Source of the DNA: Acridotheres tristis
Taxonomy: Eukaryota; Chordata; Aves; Passeriformes; Sturnidae
Assembly (NCBI GenBank): GCA_037013685.1
Contig: CM072885.1
Coordinates: 27,441,442-27,505,441, forward strand
Direction of reading: 5' to 3'
DNA length: 64,000 bases
Each line of letters starts with the position of its first letter. Positions within the stretch are counted from its first letter, which is position 1. A model generated the notes under the pieces. The model was not told the origin of the DNA. It saw only the letters and a list, made by a program, of their open reading frames with translations, and ran no database searches. Shown here piece by piece: positions 51,401 to 64,000 of this stretch. A program made the translations under genes and the position numbers.

Positions 51401-54400
51401 CCAAACTCCTGTTTTTCCTGGGAGAGCATATGCCTTAGCAATATGTATGGCAATTAGCAGGTATTGAAGCTGTGGTAAACGTTTTCAGTGAGGGGTACAT
51501 TCAGTTTAATCTTTGGTCCTAACCATATGGACATTATCTTATGTTCCAGATAATGAGGAAGGAGAAGAATTTTGGCTATTTGAGTAATACTAGTAAACTG
51601 TAAAGCCACAGTTTATTGGTATTGGTTTCCAGGAATAAAGAATTCTATTAACTTTATATCTCATGGGGTTTCAGCCTTTAAAAGAAAAAACATGTAAGTC
51701 AACAAACTCCAAACAAACTAGCTGACCACAGAGACATGCAAGTTCTTCACCGCAGTGTTGCAGGCCAGGGCCAAGGCATGGAGAGCAGGCTGGGCACCTT
51801 GGTTGTCTAGCTCCCATCTGTACTATGGGAGGAGGGGCAGAGGGAGCACCTGAGACTTGCTTGGTGAATGTTTCAGTCTCCCGTGGTCCTTACAATATTG
51901 AAAAGCTTTTCAAGTCACCTGAATTCAACAAATTCAAGGCAGCCCAGGCTGTTCAGTCTCAGCAGCAGCTATACAGTGCCGCTTGAGCCCTGCTCCTGGG
52001 ACTCCTAGTGATGGCTCTGGGCACTTCTGTGTGGGTGAATGCAGCAGGGCTTGGGTAGAAAATCACCCATGAAGAGTGAGCAGAGATGGTGAGTTGCAGT
52101 CTTTGCTTTTACATCTCGGTCCAGCTTGTTCCAATATCCTGCAGCTGGTACTGAGTTAAGCAGAAAAGCTGAGATCAAAGTGGATATGACTTTAGGTGCT
52201 AAAGTCATTCTTTTTGGCAATGGTAAGACAGTGAAGAGCAGAGACATAAAAAATCCTTGCTACTTCCATCTTACATGGACAGCTGTATCCCAGCCATATT
52301 ACTGGCAAAATAAACACTGACTTGCACAGCAATGCCTTCATCCACTAAGCCCAGGTTTAGTTGCCATAGTAACTTGTCTTGGAGATGAATGTAATATCGT
52401 GGACAGCAGGGAAAAAGACTTTGATTCCACAGATACCAGTCCTGAGGCTCAGAGCTGGTCACAGAGATGTGACTGCGTTTCTTTGTTCATTTCCCTGGCA
52501 TGGCCTGAGTAATTGGTGGCATGTTGTTAAGCCATGATACAGAAACGCAGTGGGCTGTCATCATTGCATTGTACTTAGCTGTGTTCAGATGAAGAATACA
52601 CTGAAATCATTGGGGCAAAATTAATCCTAAGAGGGCAGTAAATCTCCAGGCTAAGGGTATTGGAACCAACGGTGGGCAGTTTTTGTGTGCTAGTAATGTC
52701 GCTATAATCTGGCTTGTAACAGCTTCCTAGCTGCCAGCTGAAGCCCTTTCTGAAAGATTGATATGTTGAAATGTAAACCATCAGGAAAGTACACACAATT
52801 AATTACACAACATTTTAGTTTAGTTCATTCACATTTGAGTTAGTACTACTGGAGCTGGAGTAGACATTACTGGAAGTGTATAGGTAAACTTATGAAGTCA
52901 CTGCTGGTTCAATAGCAAAAGTTACTTTCCTGATAAATTAAACAAGAACATTGCATACAGATAGCCAGTGCCATCACTTTAGTGGGGGGTGGGCATAACA
53001 AAAAATATATATATAATTAGCCCTAAAATAAAGCACTGTTAATAAAGCCAACTGCTGATAATAGCTCCATACTTAGATTTCATCAGCCAAGCAACACACT
53101 TGAGGACCTAAATGAGAGCAGGGAACTCACTCACTGTAGTCTCACAGGAATGGAGCTGCACCCACTGAAGAGGTACCAACAACTAGAAGCATACTGCTCC
53201 AGGGGTCAAAAATTATGGGGCAACGTGTCTTCTCCAAGCTGTCTTCTCTGTGGACAGCCTGCAACCTCAGCATTACATTTAATTTAAAACTGTAGAGTAG
53301 TGATGCAGAAACAACTGAAGTAATTTAGTTCTATTGTTGGTGACAGCCAGGTGCTTCTCATGGTTAGATGCAATATATTGGGCAGAGGAAGACTGCCAGC
53401 AATGGAAAATTCTTTTAACTGCTGCTTACTAAGTTGTTAGTGAATGCATGAGATGGGATAACGCATCAGCTCTAAATATTCTGATTTCTCTTATTTTTGG
53501 TGGCAGTACGGAAAATCCTGACTGGTTCAGATGCTATTGAACATGAGAAGTAAGCCCTTCCATGGAAATCTGTACTATTCTGCTTATAGAAGCAGTTTCT
53601 ATTTGTGATCCTTTATTAAAAATAATGCAATTAATTCAGTAAAATCCCACCACCAGAATAGTGGCTTTAGAGTACTTCAGGAGCTTCATTGTGCTTAGAG
53701 GTCTTCTCCAAAGGAATCACTAAATAAGCACTCAAAATATAAATATGAATGAGTCAGGTAATTGGAAACAGCATAAAGCTCTACACATGTGTGCACAGGA
53801 ACAGCTCATGTGCTTGCAGGTGCCTCTGAAAGACAACTTTCAGGGAGTTTGCAGGGACTGGATTTCATAATTTCTTTCTCTGCTTCTTTTCAAAGGCAGG
53901 AGGAGATTCTCATCTTACTGCAAGAGAGGTATAGCATGGCTGGCTCCATGCTGTGGCAAAGACATGAAGAAAGGACCTTGAATGAAATTCTTGGGAATGC
54001 CCAGTCAGTGTCCTGGTGGAGCAAGGGCTGCACTCAGTAGTTGTGCTGCTGAGGTACTAACCCTTGGAGCAGCTGGGTGGCTGGCAGTCTGCAAAAAGCC
54101 TTAGCAGAAGATGAAGAGTGATCTTCATTGTTCTGGCAGGAAATGCCAGAGCACGCTCCTGTAGGAAATTACTTTTGCAATACTTCACCAAGGCTAGTTC
54201 TCACACCTTTTGTTGGCTGGAGGAAGCTGAAGCTTCCCCAAGTGATGAATGAAAGTGTCTGAGCAGCCTGCTATAACCCACAATGTAACATGAAGCTGCA
54301 TTGTCACAGGAAGAGCCACAAGCAGGGAGAGTCTGCTCCCGCTTGACGTTGACTTTGTTTGGCTGAAAGAGAAATGATCCAGTGTTTCTATCCCGTCACA

Positions 54401-57400
54401 ACGTTTCTGTGAACAGGGTCACGTTTGTGCAGAAAAATATGAAGAAATCAGGGCAGCATGTCTGTTGAGTGGCAGTAAATGGAAAATTAGGACAATTTAC
54501 ACTCTCTCTACTCCTTCCCTGGTTTGTTGCTTGTTTTCTTCTTGATAGTGATGCCAAGTACGAGTTAGGACATTATCTTAGGTATTCGGGGTGGGGGGCA
54601 GAGGGGATGTTTTTTCAATTGGTATTGCTGACGATTGCTGCTTCCACCTGAGTTTTATGGTGATGGATATGTCATCACTGGAAGCTCTTTTAATGCCAGC
54701 TAGATGTTGTATAATAATTTGTTCCACTATCCCCAGCCTGTCCTAATTAATAAAATTAAGGCAATAGTTTAAAGGCTTTGCACTATATTTCCACATTGTT
54801 AGTGAATACATGGGATGGAATATGAGATCAGTTCCATACTTATTGCCAGTACAGTGAGGTATTTGCACACCTCGTTTCTAAAGAAATGTTCAGAAATGGG
54901 TCTGCATGAGACTGAGACTAATTCAGTTTGAAGACGTAAAACCAAGGTGCCAGTGCTGAATGTGATGAATGTATTAAAAATCATCAGTAATCATAATGAC
55001 AGTAAGTTCCAGTACTTCATTGCAGAAAAGAAAAACATTTCTCATTTTAATTTTTTTATAGTCATTGTCTTTCACTTCTTAGCAGTTAAGAAAAGGTGAA
55101 GAAGTAAAAAAAGCACAACTGGTTTGAAGCTTACCAACCATTAGCATTGACCTTCCCTGGATTGTTTAAATATATGCACTTTGTTACCAAAATAAACAAT
55201 ACCCATATAGACTGATTCTGTAGTTCTAGGATTATTTTCTTTTTTCACAGCTATCTTGTGACACACCTAATTAAAATCTACTGCTTAGTTCCCCTTTGAA
55301 TATAATAAAACCCTGCCTTATTCTTTCTGTCAGTTTAATCCCTCTTTCTTTTTCATTGACACGTTTCTAATACCTTTGCAGACAGGCCAGACACTTCTGC
55401 TTCATCTGTACTGAATCCACATGCTTAACACCTTTTAAAAAAATGGATACAGCCTCCCTGTGGCTTGAATTGATATACACTGTCAAAAAGGGTTTTCTGA
55501 ATGGTCTTCCTCTGTCACCTTTACCAGATTTTTTTTATTTTGTGTTGTAGAAATGTGCAGTTTAATGTTGTGTTTCAAATCATTTTTTGATGAAAAAGTG
55601 TGTAATGGAATCAGGATGTCCCCTGAATACTCCTAATAGTTGGAGATATCTCTTTGTTTTGAACATCGGAATCACAGTAGACTTGTGACAGCAGTGGAAT
55701 TACACTTTTGACCTTGTTCACTAAAGCGTTGCTTTCTCTGTGTGATTAAATGAGAGTAACCAACAAGAGCTTCCTCTAAAATGTATTAGTTTTCTCTATA
55801 TGTTTATTGTAAGGAACATAGAAAGGATGCTGTGCAATTTTCAGCTGATTGTGTTTTCCACAAAAGAGAAAACAAACAAAAATCCAAAACCCTGTTTGAT
55901 TCAAGGAGAGGTGGTAGTTGTTAGCTATATTAAAAATGCAAAAGCTATTGGTATATCAGTATTTTCCTTATGCCAGTGTTGTTTCTACATCCTGGGCGTC
56001 ACAGCAGCAGTACAACACAGTGGCAGATTTTTATCCTTTTGTTGCTTCACTTTCCATGTATTTTACAAGCAAATGTGTACTAAGGCACCTAATACAATTT
56101 CTAAGTATTGAATCTGAATATAGAAAATAACCATATACTTAATGTTCTGTGTGAATTTAGCTGATTGTTATGGACTACACAGTCATGCCAATCCAAAAGA
56201 TAAATACACTGTTTTCTGCAAATGCACATGCAGCCTTTTAAGCTCCTGGTGTTTCTTTTAATTTACATGTGACTGAGCAGACATAGCCAGCTGTAGGATT
56301 TGCCATGACTGCCAGTTCTGCCTTGTGCATTGAGCCACTGGCACATCTCTTACTCCTTATTTACTTATTCAGGGTGTGGCTTCTCTGGATCAGAGGAACT
56401 CGAGGGGCCAGAAGATATACAAAATCAGATTCTTGTTTCTTCCATTTTAAGCGACTTCAGCTATGTTTTGGGGAATTTTTTCTCCAATATATTCCTGTTT
56501 ACGGTGAATATTCCAGGTCTGGAATAGTGAATGTACTTTCATTGTCATGCAGAGCACGTGAAATGCAATGGCAAGTACAGTCCTGTAGTTCTTGTGGGTG
56601 GGGAGTTAGGGTTCTAAAGAGAGGAAAGGACTCAGGGAAATATAGTTTATTTTTAGAAGAGATTGGAATAAGTGACTTACTAGCCTCTGTGGCCTCAAGA
56701 CTTCAGAGCAGTTTCTCACTGTAGACTATGCTGTGTGGAGAGAGCATCAGAGCATGGAGGGCACTGCACTGAGGAGGCTGCAGATCTGTGACTCCTGATT
56801 TCCAGTCCTGCCAAAAAAAAGCTTTTGTTTTTTTAATTCCTACTTCATTGACAATATAATTAATGATTGGTATGGGTCAGAAGCAACCTTGTCATCAGAG
56901 GATATTTGGTTAGTGTTGACATACTTGTTCTCTGCAAACATGAATCATCCATCTACCTTTGGTAGGCTCACCCTGTGGCTCTGCTATAATGTGTTTCACC
57001 AGTGTGGTGGAAATTAAAATGTCACTATTAAACATGGCAGAATCAGATGCTCTCTGAGTACTGCATCTATTCAAGTAGTTCTTGCTTCCTATGTAGTTAT
57101 TTCTGACAGTTTAATAGGACAGCTGTATTCTGGCATAAAACAATAGATTCATATATCCTTAATACACAGGGAGTTAAATGCTTTCAGAACACTATTTCCT
57201 TGCATACATATGTGTTTCATGCATGGCGGAAGCAGTAATGCTCATGTGACACCATGCTACTGCTTAATCCATTAGGAAGTGTAAAGTCAAAATTAATTGT
57301 CCTGCAGGACTGTGTAGAGTGGGTCTCTAAAAGCAGTTGCTGGAGCTGTTTGCAGCTGCTGCATCAGCTAGGCTCCCTCCTCGTGAGCAGTTATTGACTC

Positions 57401-57959
57401 TGGGCTATTGAATTCAGGGCTCTGGAGGTTGCTCGGTGGAAAAAGTCTTCCGTTGCTGCTTGGCAGCACTGTCACTGCAAGGTCACAGAAAGGGCACTTC
57501 ATTCTTCAAACCCAATTAGAGCCTAATTCAGCACCTTTTCAATCGCAGGGGAAAATCCTACTGAGCAGGGTTGCTCCCAGGCCAGACTTTTGCACCCAGC
57601 CTCCTCAGTGAGACAGCCAACAAATATGTCCCTTTTTGTCACTTGAGCCATCAGAAATACCCTTTTCTGTCATGATACAGCTAAGCAGTTAGTGCAGAAA
57701 GGTAAAGAGCTCTGTATGGACTTGTAAGCTCACCACAGTTGAATTTAGACCAGTGCTTTGTACGCTTATGTCTGTGTCCTTCCCTTTACTCATATCTAGA
57801 GCTATCTTATTCCTCAGATCAGGTAATTTCACTCTTATGAACAGCTGTAACTTGCAAGTTGAATAAAATCCAACTGCTGAAAACACTAATGAAAAACATA
57901 AAACTCTCTTTTACCAGGTATCAACAGTGTTGCTTTAATTCCTCCCCCTCTGAAGATTT

Positions 57960-57992
57960 GTGTGTGTGTACGTGGTGTGTACGTGTGTACGC
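57960..57992. repeat. GTGTAC-type simple repeat
   Basis: GTGTGTGTACGTGGTGTGTA followed by further CGTGTGTACG; an imperfect alternating purine-pyrimidine tract. Confidence 0.7.
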
Positions 57993-60339
57993 TGGGTTGT
58001 GCTTTTCATCCCAGGTGGCTGCCAATTCTGGTGAAAATAAGTTGAGCTATGAAAGGTTGACTCACTTGCCTCTGAATTGCTTTTCATATGATGTGAGCCC
58101 CTCAGGGCCCAATTCTACCCATAGAAGTGAGAATGACAGTTATCAAAATATATAGGAAGTGTGAACAGAGAAAAAGGTGAACCCCAGACTGGTCTGAGTG
58201 GTCATTAAAAGATTAATTACCTGTGAAATGGTGATTAAAGGGGAAGCAAAGAATAATGAGAAAATTAGCCTGATGTGCTAGCAGTTATATCAATGTGTGG
58301 TTTTATATTAGATCTTTCGGACAAGCAGAAGATCAGAAAATCCCTTATGACTCACTTAAACTAGTGTGTAAAATTTGGTTAGTGTCTGATCAGCTCCTTT
58401 GATCAGTCTAGTCTAGGCTGCTGCCAGAGTACACACTCTGTACTAAACCCACAGACTGCTTAAGTGGAGGCCTTCTCAAGTGAATCAAATAACGTATTAA
58501 AAAGTTATATAAAATGTTCACTGAGTAAATTAATCTGGTTCAAAGCTGAATACCTTTGGAACTGCAAAAATAAAAGCAAGTGTTGTTGCAGAAGAGACGT
58601 GGTAGAGTTCTTAATTCATATTTAAATTACTGTCTCAGAAATGCAAAAGAAAAAATTTCAGCAAACTTTTATCATTTTTAATTGGAGAAGCATTTTTGTA
58701 AGCCTGTAGTCAGATTCCCTAAAAAAACCAAATCTGTCAAAAATTATGCACAATTTTTTTTAGGAAATTAAAGTGTTGCAACTACCATGTCCGTCTCAAG
58801 TTCACAATACTGGTTTTAATTAAGGGCCAGTGGGAACCTTCAAGTATGTAGGCTGCGCTCTTACCACCTCTAATTTCTACACAGGATTATTTGCAAGGAA
58901 GTGCTGGAAGTCCAAGAACAGTAAATTTGTTACCTTTCAAAGCAAAGCCGTTTCTCCCTCATTGCCAGAGCTTCTTCACACATCTGCCACTGTTGTACCA
59001 TCCTGAACGTATCTGCTCTTTGCCACATGAATCTCAGAAATGTGAACAGTTAATTTACTCAAAGATAACGCTGCTGCCTTTTGCATACTAGCAATAGTAG
59101 ATGACAATTTGGAGACAATTTTAGTCAAATGACCAATCCCCAAGACTTGGAAATCTGTTCAATGCCACTAATTTTAGAAATTCAGGTTTGTACCTGGGTT
59201 GTTTTTCTCAAGATGCTGATGTTTTGAATTTAGAAGTTTAAGTTTTCAATCTTTATGTGCCTACCATATTTCTTGTTTGCACTGCAGTGGCATTAGACCA
59301 CCTGGCATAGAGGCAATGACAGGAAATCGATCAAATTATCAAGCGAAGTAAGTTAGCTCATAAATAGGACATCAGTGGGGTGAAAATGTCACAGAAATGG
59401 GACCATTTAAAACAGAGAAACTGGAATCTAAGTGGCAAATACCTTTTTTAGCTGCATCAGATTCTGTCTAAATTCAAGAGGAGAGCTAGTATACTGCTGT
59501 TATCCAAACACTGAATTAATATACTGAGGGCTGAGAAGCAGTTCCACAACAGGCATTAAAGTCTTTGGGATGATACGTAGTTTATCAAAAGTGCCCGACA
59601 TTGCTCTACTTACAGAGCTGCCTGAATAATGGAAAGATAAAGGAACATAGTTCTTTGAGTGAATACATGAATGCAGAATGCAGTAGAAATATTGGGTGAA
59701 TTCTTCCCTCCTGTGACTTGTCTTCCAGCCAGTGGCATTATACCAGGGAAAGACTGGACCATAGTTTGTGTGCAGCATATCAGATTGTAAAGAGGCAGCA
59801 GGCAGGTGTTTGAGAAAATTTTCTCTCTGCCATTTGCAGAAGTGTGTATAAAATCTCCTGGCTAATCCACAGTCATTCAATTACCTGCCATCTTTCAGCA
59901 GGTAGCTAAATTAAACTAAATTAGTTAAATTTGTGTTAAATAGGATTTGCTTTGCTACTTCCATTTATTGTTGGAGTAGAAATGTTCTGACATGACACAT
60001 GACCAATTAATAATTGGAAAGTGCTTGCATGAGTCATTTGAAGCCAGTAGTTTAAACAGTGTCAGCCACAATGGTATTAAAACCTGCAAAGAGTCGTTCT
60101 ACAATCAGTGATTCTGCAGCATCTCCTCTGAGTGTCTGCATTTCACTTAATAAAGATACCCTATAGATATCAGTTGAAATAACTCTTGCCTTTGTTGCTT
60201 GGATGTTTTTGTGAGCTCTAAAATGAATTTGGCTTATACAAGTATATTTGTTACCCAGCCTAAAGGATGTAGGGCAGGAATTATCCTGTTTTGCTAACAA
60301 CCTCAGTAGAAAAGAAATGGCTTTATTTGACTGTGATTC

Positions 60340-60728
60340 TGTGGTTACTGCGCTGCAAAAAGAGAGAAAGGACAGCAACACACATGGACCTCTTTGGGGA
60401 AAAAAGGCCAACTTTATTGTACGGACAACCCCTATTTAAAGTGTGTTACGTGCAGCTAGGACAGGACAGTAGTTCACTGGACAATTGGGAAAAATATCCT
60501 TGGGACAGTACCTCAGGATGTATCCCACGGGAAAGACACCAGGTGTTAATCTTTATTATGAATTCCGTTCTGTTTTTCACCATGTTATCACCCTGGGAGA
60601 CTTCCTCCCTGACTGAAGCTGCAGTCAGCTTGTCAGCCTGGGAATGGAGCTGAGAGTCAGGAGAAATCCAGGCCTGAAAAGAATTTCCAAGCTGTAATTC
60701 CCTAGCTCTCTAAATGTGTGTGTCCACA
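60340..60728 (-). mobile_element. Solo LTR, family 2 copy b (389 bp), just upstream of exon 5
   Basis: Plus-strand ends are TGTGGTTACTG and GTGTGTCCACA, with a perfect 6-bp duplication, TGATTC, at 60334-60339 and 60729-60734. It is a near-identical, same-orientation partner of 35008-35394. On the minus strand a TTTAAATA box (plus 60433-60440) precedes AATAAA (plus 60413-60418). Its right edge is 102 bases from PPM1H exon 5. Its signals are antisense to the gene, so it should not truncate PPM1H transcripts, although an antisense promoter effect is possible. Confidence 0.92.
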
Positions 60729-60830
60729 TGATTCTGAAGAGAATAAGAATGTGATTGTACCCTGTGGTTTTCTGGGGTTTTTTACCTTTTTTTTTTTTTC
60801 TGCACTGATGATGTTTTATTACTTTTACAG

Positions 60831-60915
60831 AGCTATAATAATCCGAAATGGCGAAGTCATTCCAATGTCTTCAGAATTCACTCCAGAGACTGAACGCCAG
60901 CGACTTCAGTATCTG
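60831..60915 (+). CDS. PPM1H: PPM1H exon 5
   Basis: This 85-bp exon supplies the last base of the split Arg codon and then 28 codons, AIIIRNGEVIPMSSEFTP through ETERQRLQYL. The acceptor is ATTACTTTTACAG at 60830, behind a run of Ts, and the donor GTAAGA from 60916. It continues the PP2C core after NAGDSR and carries the ETERQRLQ helix seen in PPM1H/J/M. Only one residue differs from human here (Val for Ile after GE). The exon lies 102 bases downstream of a solo retroviral LTR (60340-60728), so the acceptor, pyrimidine tract and any branch point must lie in that short interval. The frame continues past the donor into the intron until a stop, which I treat as read-through and not coding. The next expected residues (AFMQPHLLG) were not found before 64000. 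Confidence 0.95.
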
Positions 60916-63900
60916 GTAAGAGACCTGAGGACCAAATCAGATGCTGCTGATGACAAGCATTGCCCAGTAATATCAAAGGCTCAGAGAAACACTGTTAAGT
61001 TACTGTGACTCAGTGAAGGATGATGTGTCCACTGAACACCAGTGACTGATCATGTATGTCTTTAAGCCATCAGCAAATGTGGAGAAAATCCTGGTGGTGC
61101 AAATCTCAATGAAAGGAGTATTACCTCTTTGGCAAAGGCCATTGGTTAGCATGGCTGTGCTTGTGTACATTGTTCAGCCTCAGACCCTTCAGCAGTGCAC
61201 TGGTGTTGGATTTTGAGAGCTCAGACATAGAGCTAATGAGCCACAGATGTATTTCAATCCATCCTAGTGCTTGCTATATGACAGTATAAAATACCACAGA
61301 CTGCTCTTTGTTTGTATGTGAGTAATATTGCAGAGTTAATTAATTTACTCTGACAGTATGCCAGTAGTATCTCCATCAAGAGAAAGATATCCAACTTAGA
61401 GGTGATCTCAGTGAACATTAGTAGCTGCAGGATAGGATGGGTGATCAAAGATTAGTTTTATGTACTATAGCAGCACCCATAAAGCTGGGATGGGGTGACT
61501 AGCTGGGGACACATGGGATGCAATATAGACCAAACTGTGTTGGCTAATAAACTGCCTGTGTAATATAATACAAAACTTGTTCTTTTTCATACAAACCATC
61601 CTGTTACTTTGAAGTCAATTAGTTGTTTGTCAAAATATCATTCCTAACATAGCTGAGAGATTTCCTTTGTTCTTCTTCTGTTCTGTTTGCTTCTTCTGTT
61701 CTGTTTTTTTCCTTTTAAAAATTTAAGTTTCAGTCAAGGCAGGCTAACTCTCAGCCTTGCCTGACTCAAGGTGAACAGGCCAAGGTTAGTGGTCTTCTCA
61801 GATCTTAAGGCGTCTTCTATTTTCAACGTGGACCAAGCACTGTGGTTTGAAACTAGATAAAATGCCAGTGCTTGAAAGGTGGTGATGGAAGGTTTTAAAA
61901 AAAAAATTTTGTTTCCTCAAAATGGTCACATTTAATTTTTTTTCAGTCGATTCATTGGCTTAAAGCTGAAAATTTCAGAGGAAATACTGCTCTGGGACTG
62001 TTCATATTCAGAGAACCAAATGGAAAAGAGGCATAATAAATATTTGCAGTTCAGTTGCATTTAAAATAATTTGTTTGCCTCTAAAATAAAAGGTATCTTT
62101 AGCATCTAGGGAGTCTGCTACTTCTGTACGAAATATGAGACAAAACATTGCCTAGGGTTTCTTTTTTCTCTTTTGATATCCTTTCTGGCTTAAATTTGAA
62201 ACCAATAGCTGATCTGAAAAGCATTTCTGCTGTTTCCTGTGGAAAATTCCTTTACCTTTGTTTGTCCATTTTAATTCTTTGTGTAATAAATAGGCCAGGT
62301 CTATGGGTATCATGTTCAAAGAGAATACATGCAAGACAGCAAGAGCGTGAAACAAAATTACAGATAATTTCAAACACAAGATTCCCTAAGGAAGATTTTT
62401 TACTCTTGTGTTTAAAAAAAAAAGAAAAAGATGACCTCAAATTTCTTGCATGGCATAAGCATTACACTCCAAAGTTTGCATCTGTCTTGCTAAGTAGATC
62501 CCAAACAATTCCTCTTACTTGTCTGTCCCTGTGCTCTGCTGTTACTCTATTCTACCATCAACATCTCTGGTCTGTTATTCTGTCTGAAAGTTATTTACTT
62601 TGCGTCTCTTTTCTTATTTGCAGTTAAAGCTGGGTTTCTTTGTTTCAAACATGTTGTGCTACTCTTCCAGTACAAAAGGAAAAAAATCCCTTATAAAGTT
62701 TGGCATTAATACTTACTTGGTAAATGCAGAGATACTGTTCACTATAAGGAAGTTACTGTATAAGCAAAGGAAGGGTGTGGATTTACAGCCTGCAGGCTGT
62801 TCTCTGTGCAGCAGACACTGTTGGTGCAGTCAAGATGAAGGAGCTTCCCTCTGCCTTTAGAGCCTGTTGATTGCTTTAGTGACACAGGATGTTCTTTTAG
62901 GCACTCTTTTCTGAGCCTTAATTTCTGTGTGGAAAGAAATCCATGGGATAATGAGTTGTTTGGGTCATATGAATATCTTTATTTTAAGTCCTCCAGTCTA
63001 GTCCTAGACAAAATTGTGCTTCAGCTAATAGTGATTGAATAACTTAGGGGGGAGGGAAACAAATGTTTTCCCTGTCCTGTCAGGTTTATTGCCATGCCTC
63101 TGGCATGGAAACCTGAAGAGAACAAGTTGACTATCCAGTTGTTCTGACTTTGAAGCAGCTCTGTGCCTGGTCATCACTCTGTAGGAGGGCAGTGGTGGGG
63201 CAGCATCTAGCTTCAGACTTCAGGCAGGCCATATGGCAGAGACAGACTTCTGTGTCATGCAACTTGTGAGAGTATTGCAGAAGGTAATCAATCCTTCAGT
63301 CAGAGAGCCGTTCTTAAGATGTAAGGTATGCAAGCTTTGCACCAGTATTCCCTTGGTCCTTCAGCTTCTGTAGAGGTTCAGTACACCATGTTGCTTCCCT
63401 CCCACTAGTGAGCATTCAAAAGCCTCATTTTCTTCTGAATTTCTGTCTCTCTTGTAGTAGGAGACCTCCACACTATGCTTGGGAAAAGTCCTGACTTCCC
63501 ATATGAGTGTATCTTGAATGAAAAAAAAAAATCCAAAAAAAATTACTGGATTTACTGCTCTGGTACATTCAGCAGTTGTGCAGGCAGTGTCAGCCAGAAG
63601 CAATTTTTCTTTCATCTTCTGAGGAGACTATTAATTTCAGTCATGATAGTCTAAAATTGCCATAGTAAATAGGATAGATTTTGTTACTTACTCCCTTGGA
63701 AAATGTTTTTAAAATGAATGATGAATTGAGCATACTGCAGATGGGTGTATTCCTATTAGTTACTGAAGTTGCACTTTCAAGATGTCCTGTGAGGTCAGCG
63801 TTGTGTTTGTAGCATCTTCATGTGTACAGCCAAATTGCCCCTCAAAAGTTTGCCAGAAATGGTGCACCACTGCTACCAGTGCAGATGTCACTGCTAGTAG

Positions 63901-64000
63901 AGACTTGGTGGCCACCAGTGACAGTGACCATGGGTGCTCTTTGTATTTACCACCTTTCATGCATGAGCCCAGATTGTCATGGGCTCAAAGGGGATCTGTT
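60916..64000 (+). other. PPM1H: PPM1H intron 5 (5' part)
   Basis: This intronic sequence follows the GTAAGA donor. It contains a short tandem duplication (about 61674-61710) and A/T runs. The next expected PPM1H exon is not seen, so the intron exceeds 3,085 bp. The frames present (such as 62148-62627) look like chance reads of AT-rich DNA. Confidence 0.85.
61674..61710. repeat. Two-copy ~18-bp tandem duplication
   Basis: CTTCTTCTGTTCTGTTTG is followed directly by CTTCTTCTGTTCTGTTTT. Confidence 0.7.

Larger units (their letters stand above)
45468..60830 (+). other. PPM1H: PPM1H intron 4
   Basis: This 15,363-bp phase-2 intron has donor GTAAGT and acceptor CTTTTACAG. Apart from a solo LTR at its 3' end (60340-60728) and a GTGTAC-type simple repeat (57960-57992), I recognise no repeat family, gene or RNA. 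Open frames of up to 174 codons (for example 49263-49787) have no recognisable domain and no splice support. Confidence 0.9.
1..64000 (+). other. PPM1H: PPM1H gene, internal portion (intron 1 to intron 5)
   Basis: Four plus-strand exons in the right order, spacing and phase define an internal section of PPM1H, a PP2C-type Mg2+/Mn2+-dependent Ser/Thr phosphatase. From established knowledge, mammalian PPM1H removes LRRK2-deposited phosphate from Rab8A and Rab10 at Golgi and vesicle membranes and has been reported to act on p27/CDKN1B. The exons join without stop codons or frameshifts and read closely like the human protein over about residues 82-318. The start codon exon, promoter, C-terminal catalytic exons and 3' UTR are outside the window. 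PPM1J and PPM1M are the nearest paralogues; the long Ser/Thr/Pro-rich insert and its exact wording favour PPM1H. No second gene is seen on either strand. Confidence 0.96.

Noticed and set aside
60718..61008. 96-codon frame containing exon 5
   Set aside because: Only the part from 60831 to 60915 matches PPM1H. The flanks are intron read-through, and clear AG and GT splice sites bound the exon.
61000..64000. Search for the next PPM1H exon (expected residues AFMQPHLLGNEF)
   Set aside because: No frame in this interval encodes it, so it is taken to lie downstream of the window.
1..64000. Possible prokaryotic or phage-like system, CRISPR array or operon
   Set aside because: Spliced exons, CR1 and ERV repeats and low coding density show vertebrate nuclear DNA. 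No regularly spaced repeats or adjacent long frames were seen.

Overview
The window is vertebrate nuclear DNA, almost certainly from a bird and probably a songbird. It is AT-rich and about 99% non-coding. It has spliced exons with GT-AG junctions, truncated CR1 LINEs with the avian 3' end (two of the three keep the short ATTCTRTG-type terminal repeats), and solo LTRs that look like avian endogenous retrovirus families. The songbird assignment is an inference from LTR resemblance only.

One gene accounts for all the coding sequence I can support. Four consecutive plus-strand exons of PPM1H (metal-dependent PP2C-family phosphatase 1H) lie at 29801-29969, 37331-37675, 45355-45467 and 60831-60915. 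They join in frame to about 237 residues, matching roughly residues 82-318 of the ~514-residue human protein. They carry the N-terminal acidic motif (NEDQAS), the DGH metal-binding motif, the long PPM1H-specific insert and the NAGDSR motif. Exon 1 (start codon and N-terminus) lies upstream of base 1, and the exons for the C-terminal part of the phosphatase domain lie beyond base 64000. The window is therefore the 3' part of intron 1 (at least 29.8 kb), introns 2, 3 and 4 (7.4, 7.7 and 15.4 kb) and the start of intron 5.

Mobile elements: six LTRs without retroviral internal genes are visible. A ~720-bp family occurs as an inverted pair (20953-21675 plus, 39233-39951 minus), each with a perfect 5-bp target duplication. 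A ~388-bp family occurs as a direct pair (35008-35394 and 60340-60728, both antisense to the gene) with 6-bp duplications. A 617-bp LTR sits at 23743-24359 with a 5-bp duplication, and an older LTR at about 13738-14280. CR1 fragments lie at about 18770-18868, 30246-30640 and 42035-42550.

The most unusual non-coding segment is a sharply bounded CpG-rich block at about 42540-42890 in intron 3. It starts where a CR1 3' end breaks off, contains a good CTCF-like motif and ends in an A/C-rich tract. I found no bacterial-type system, CRISPR array, operon, tRNA or rRNA. The remaining open reading frames are short and look like chance frames in introns or repeats.
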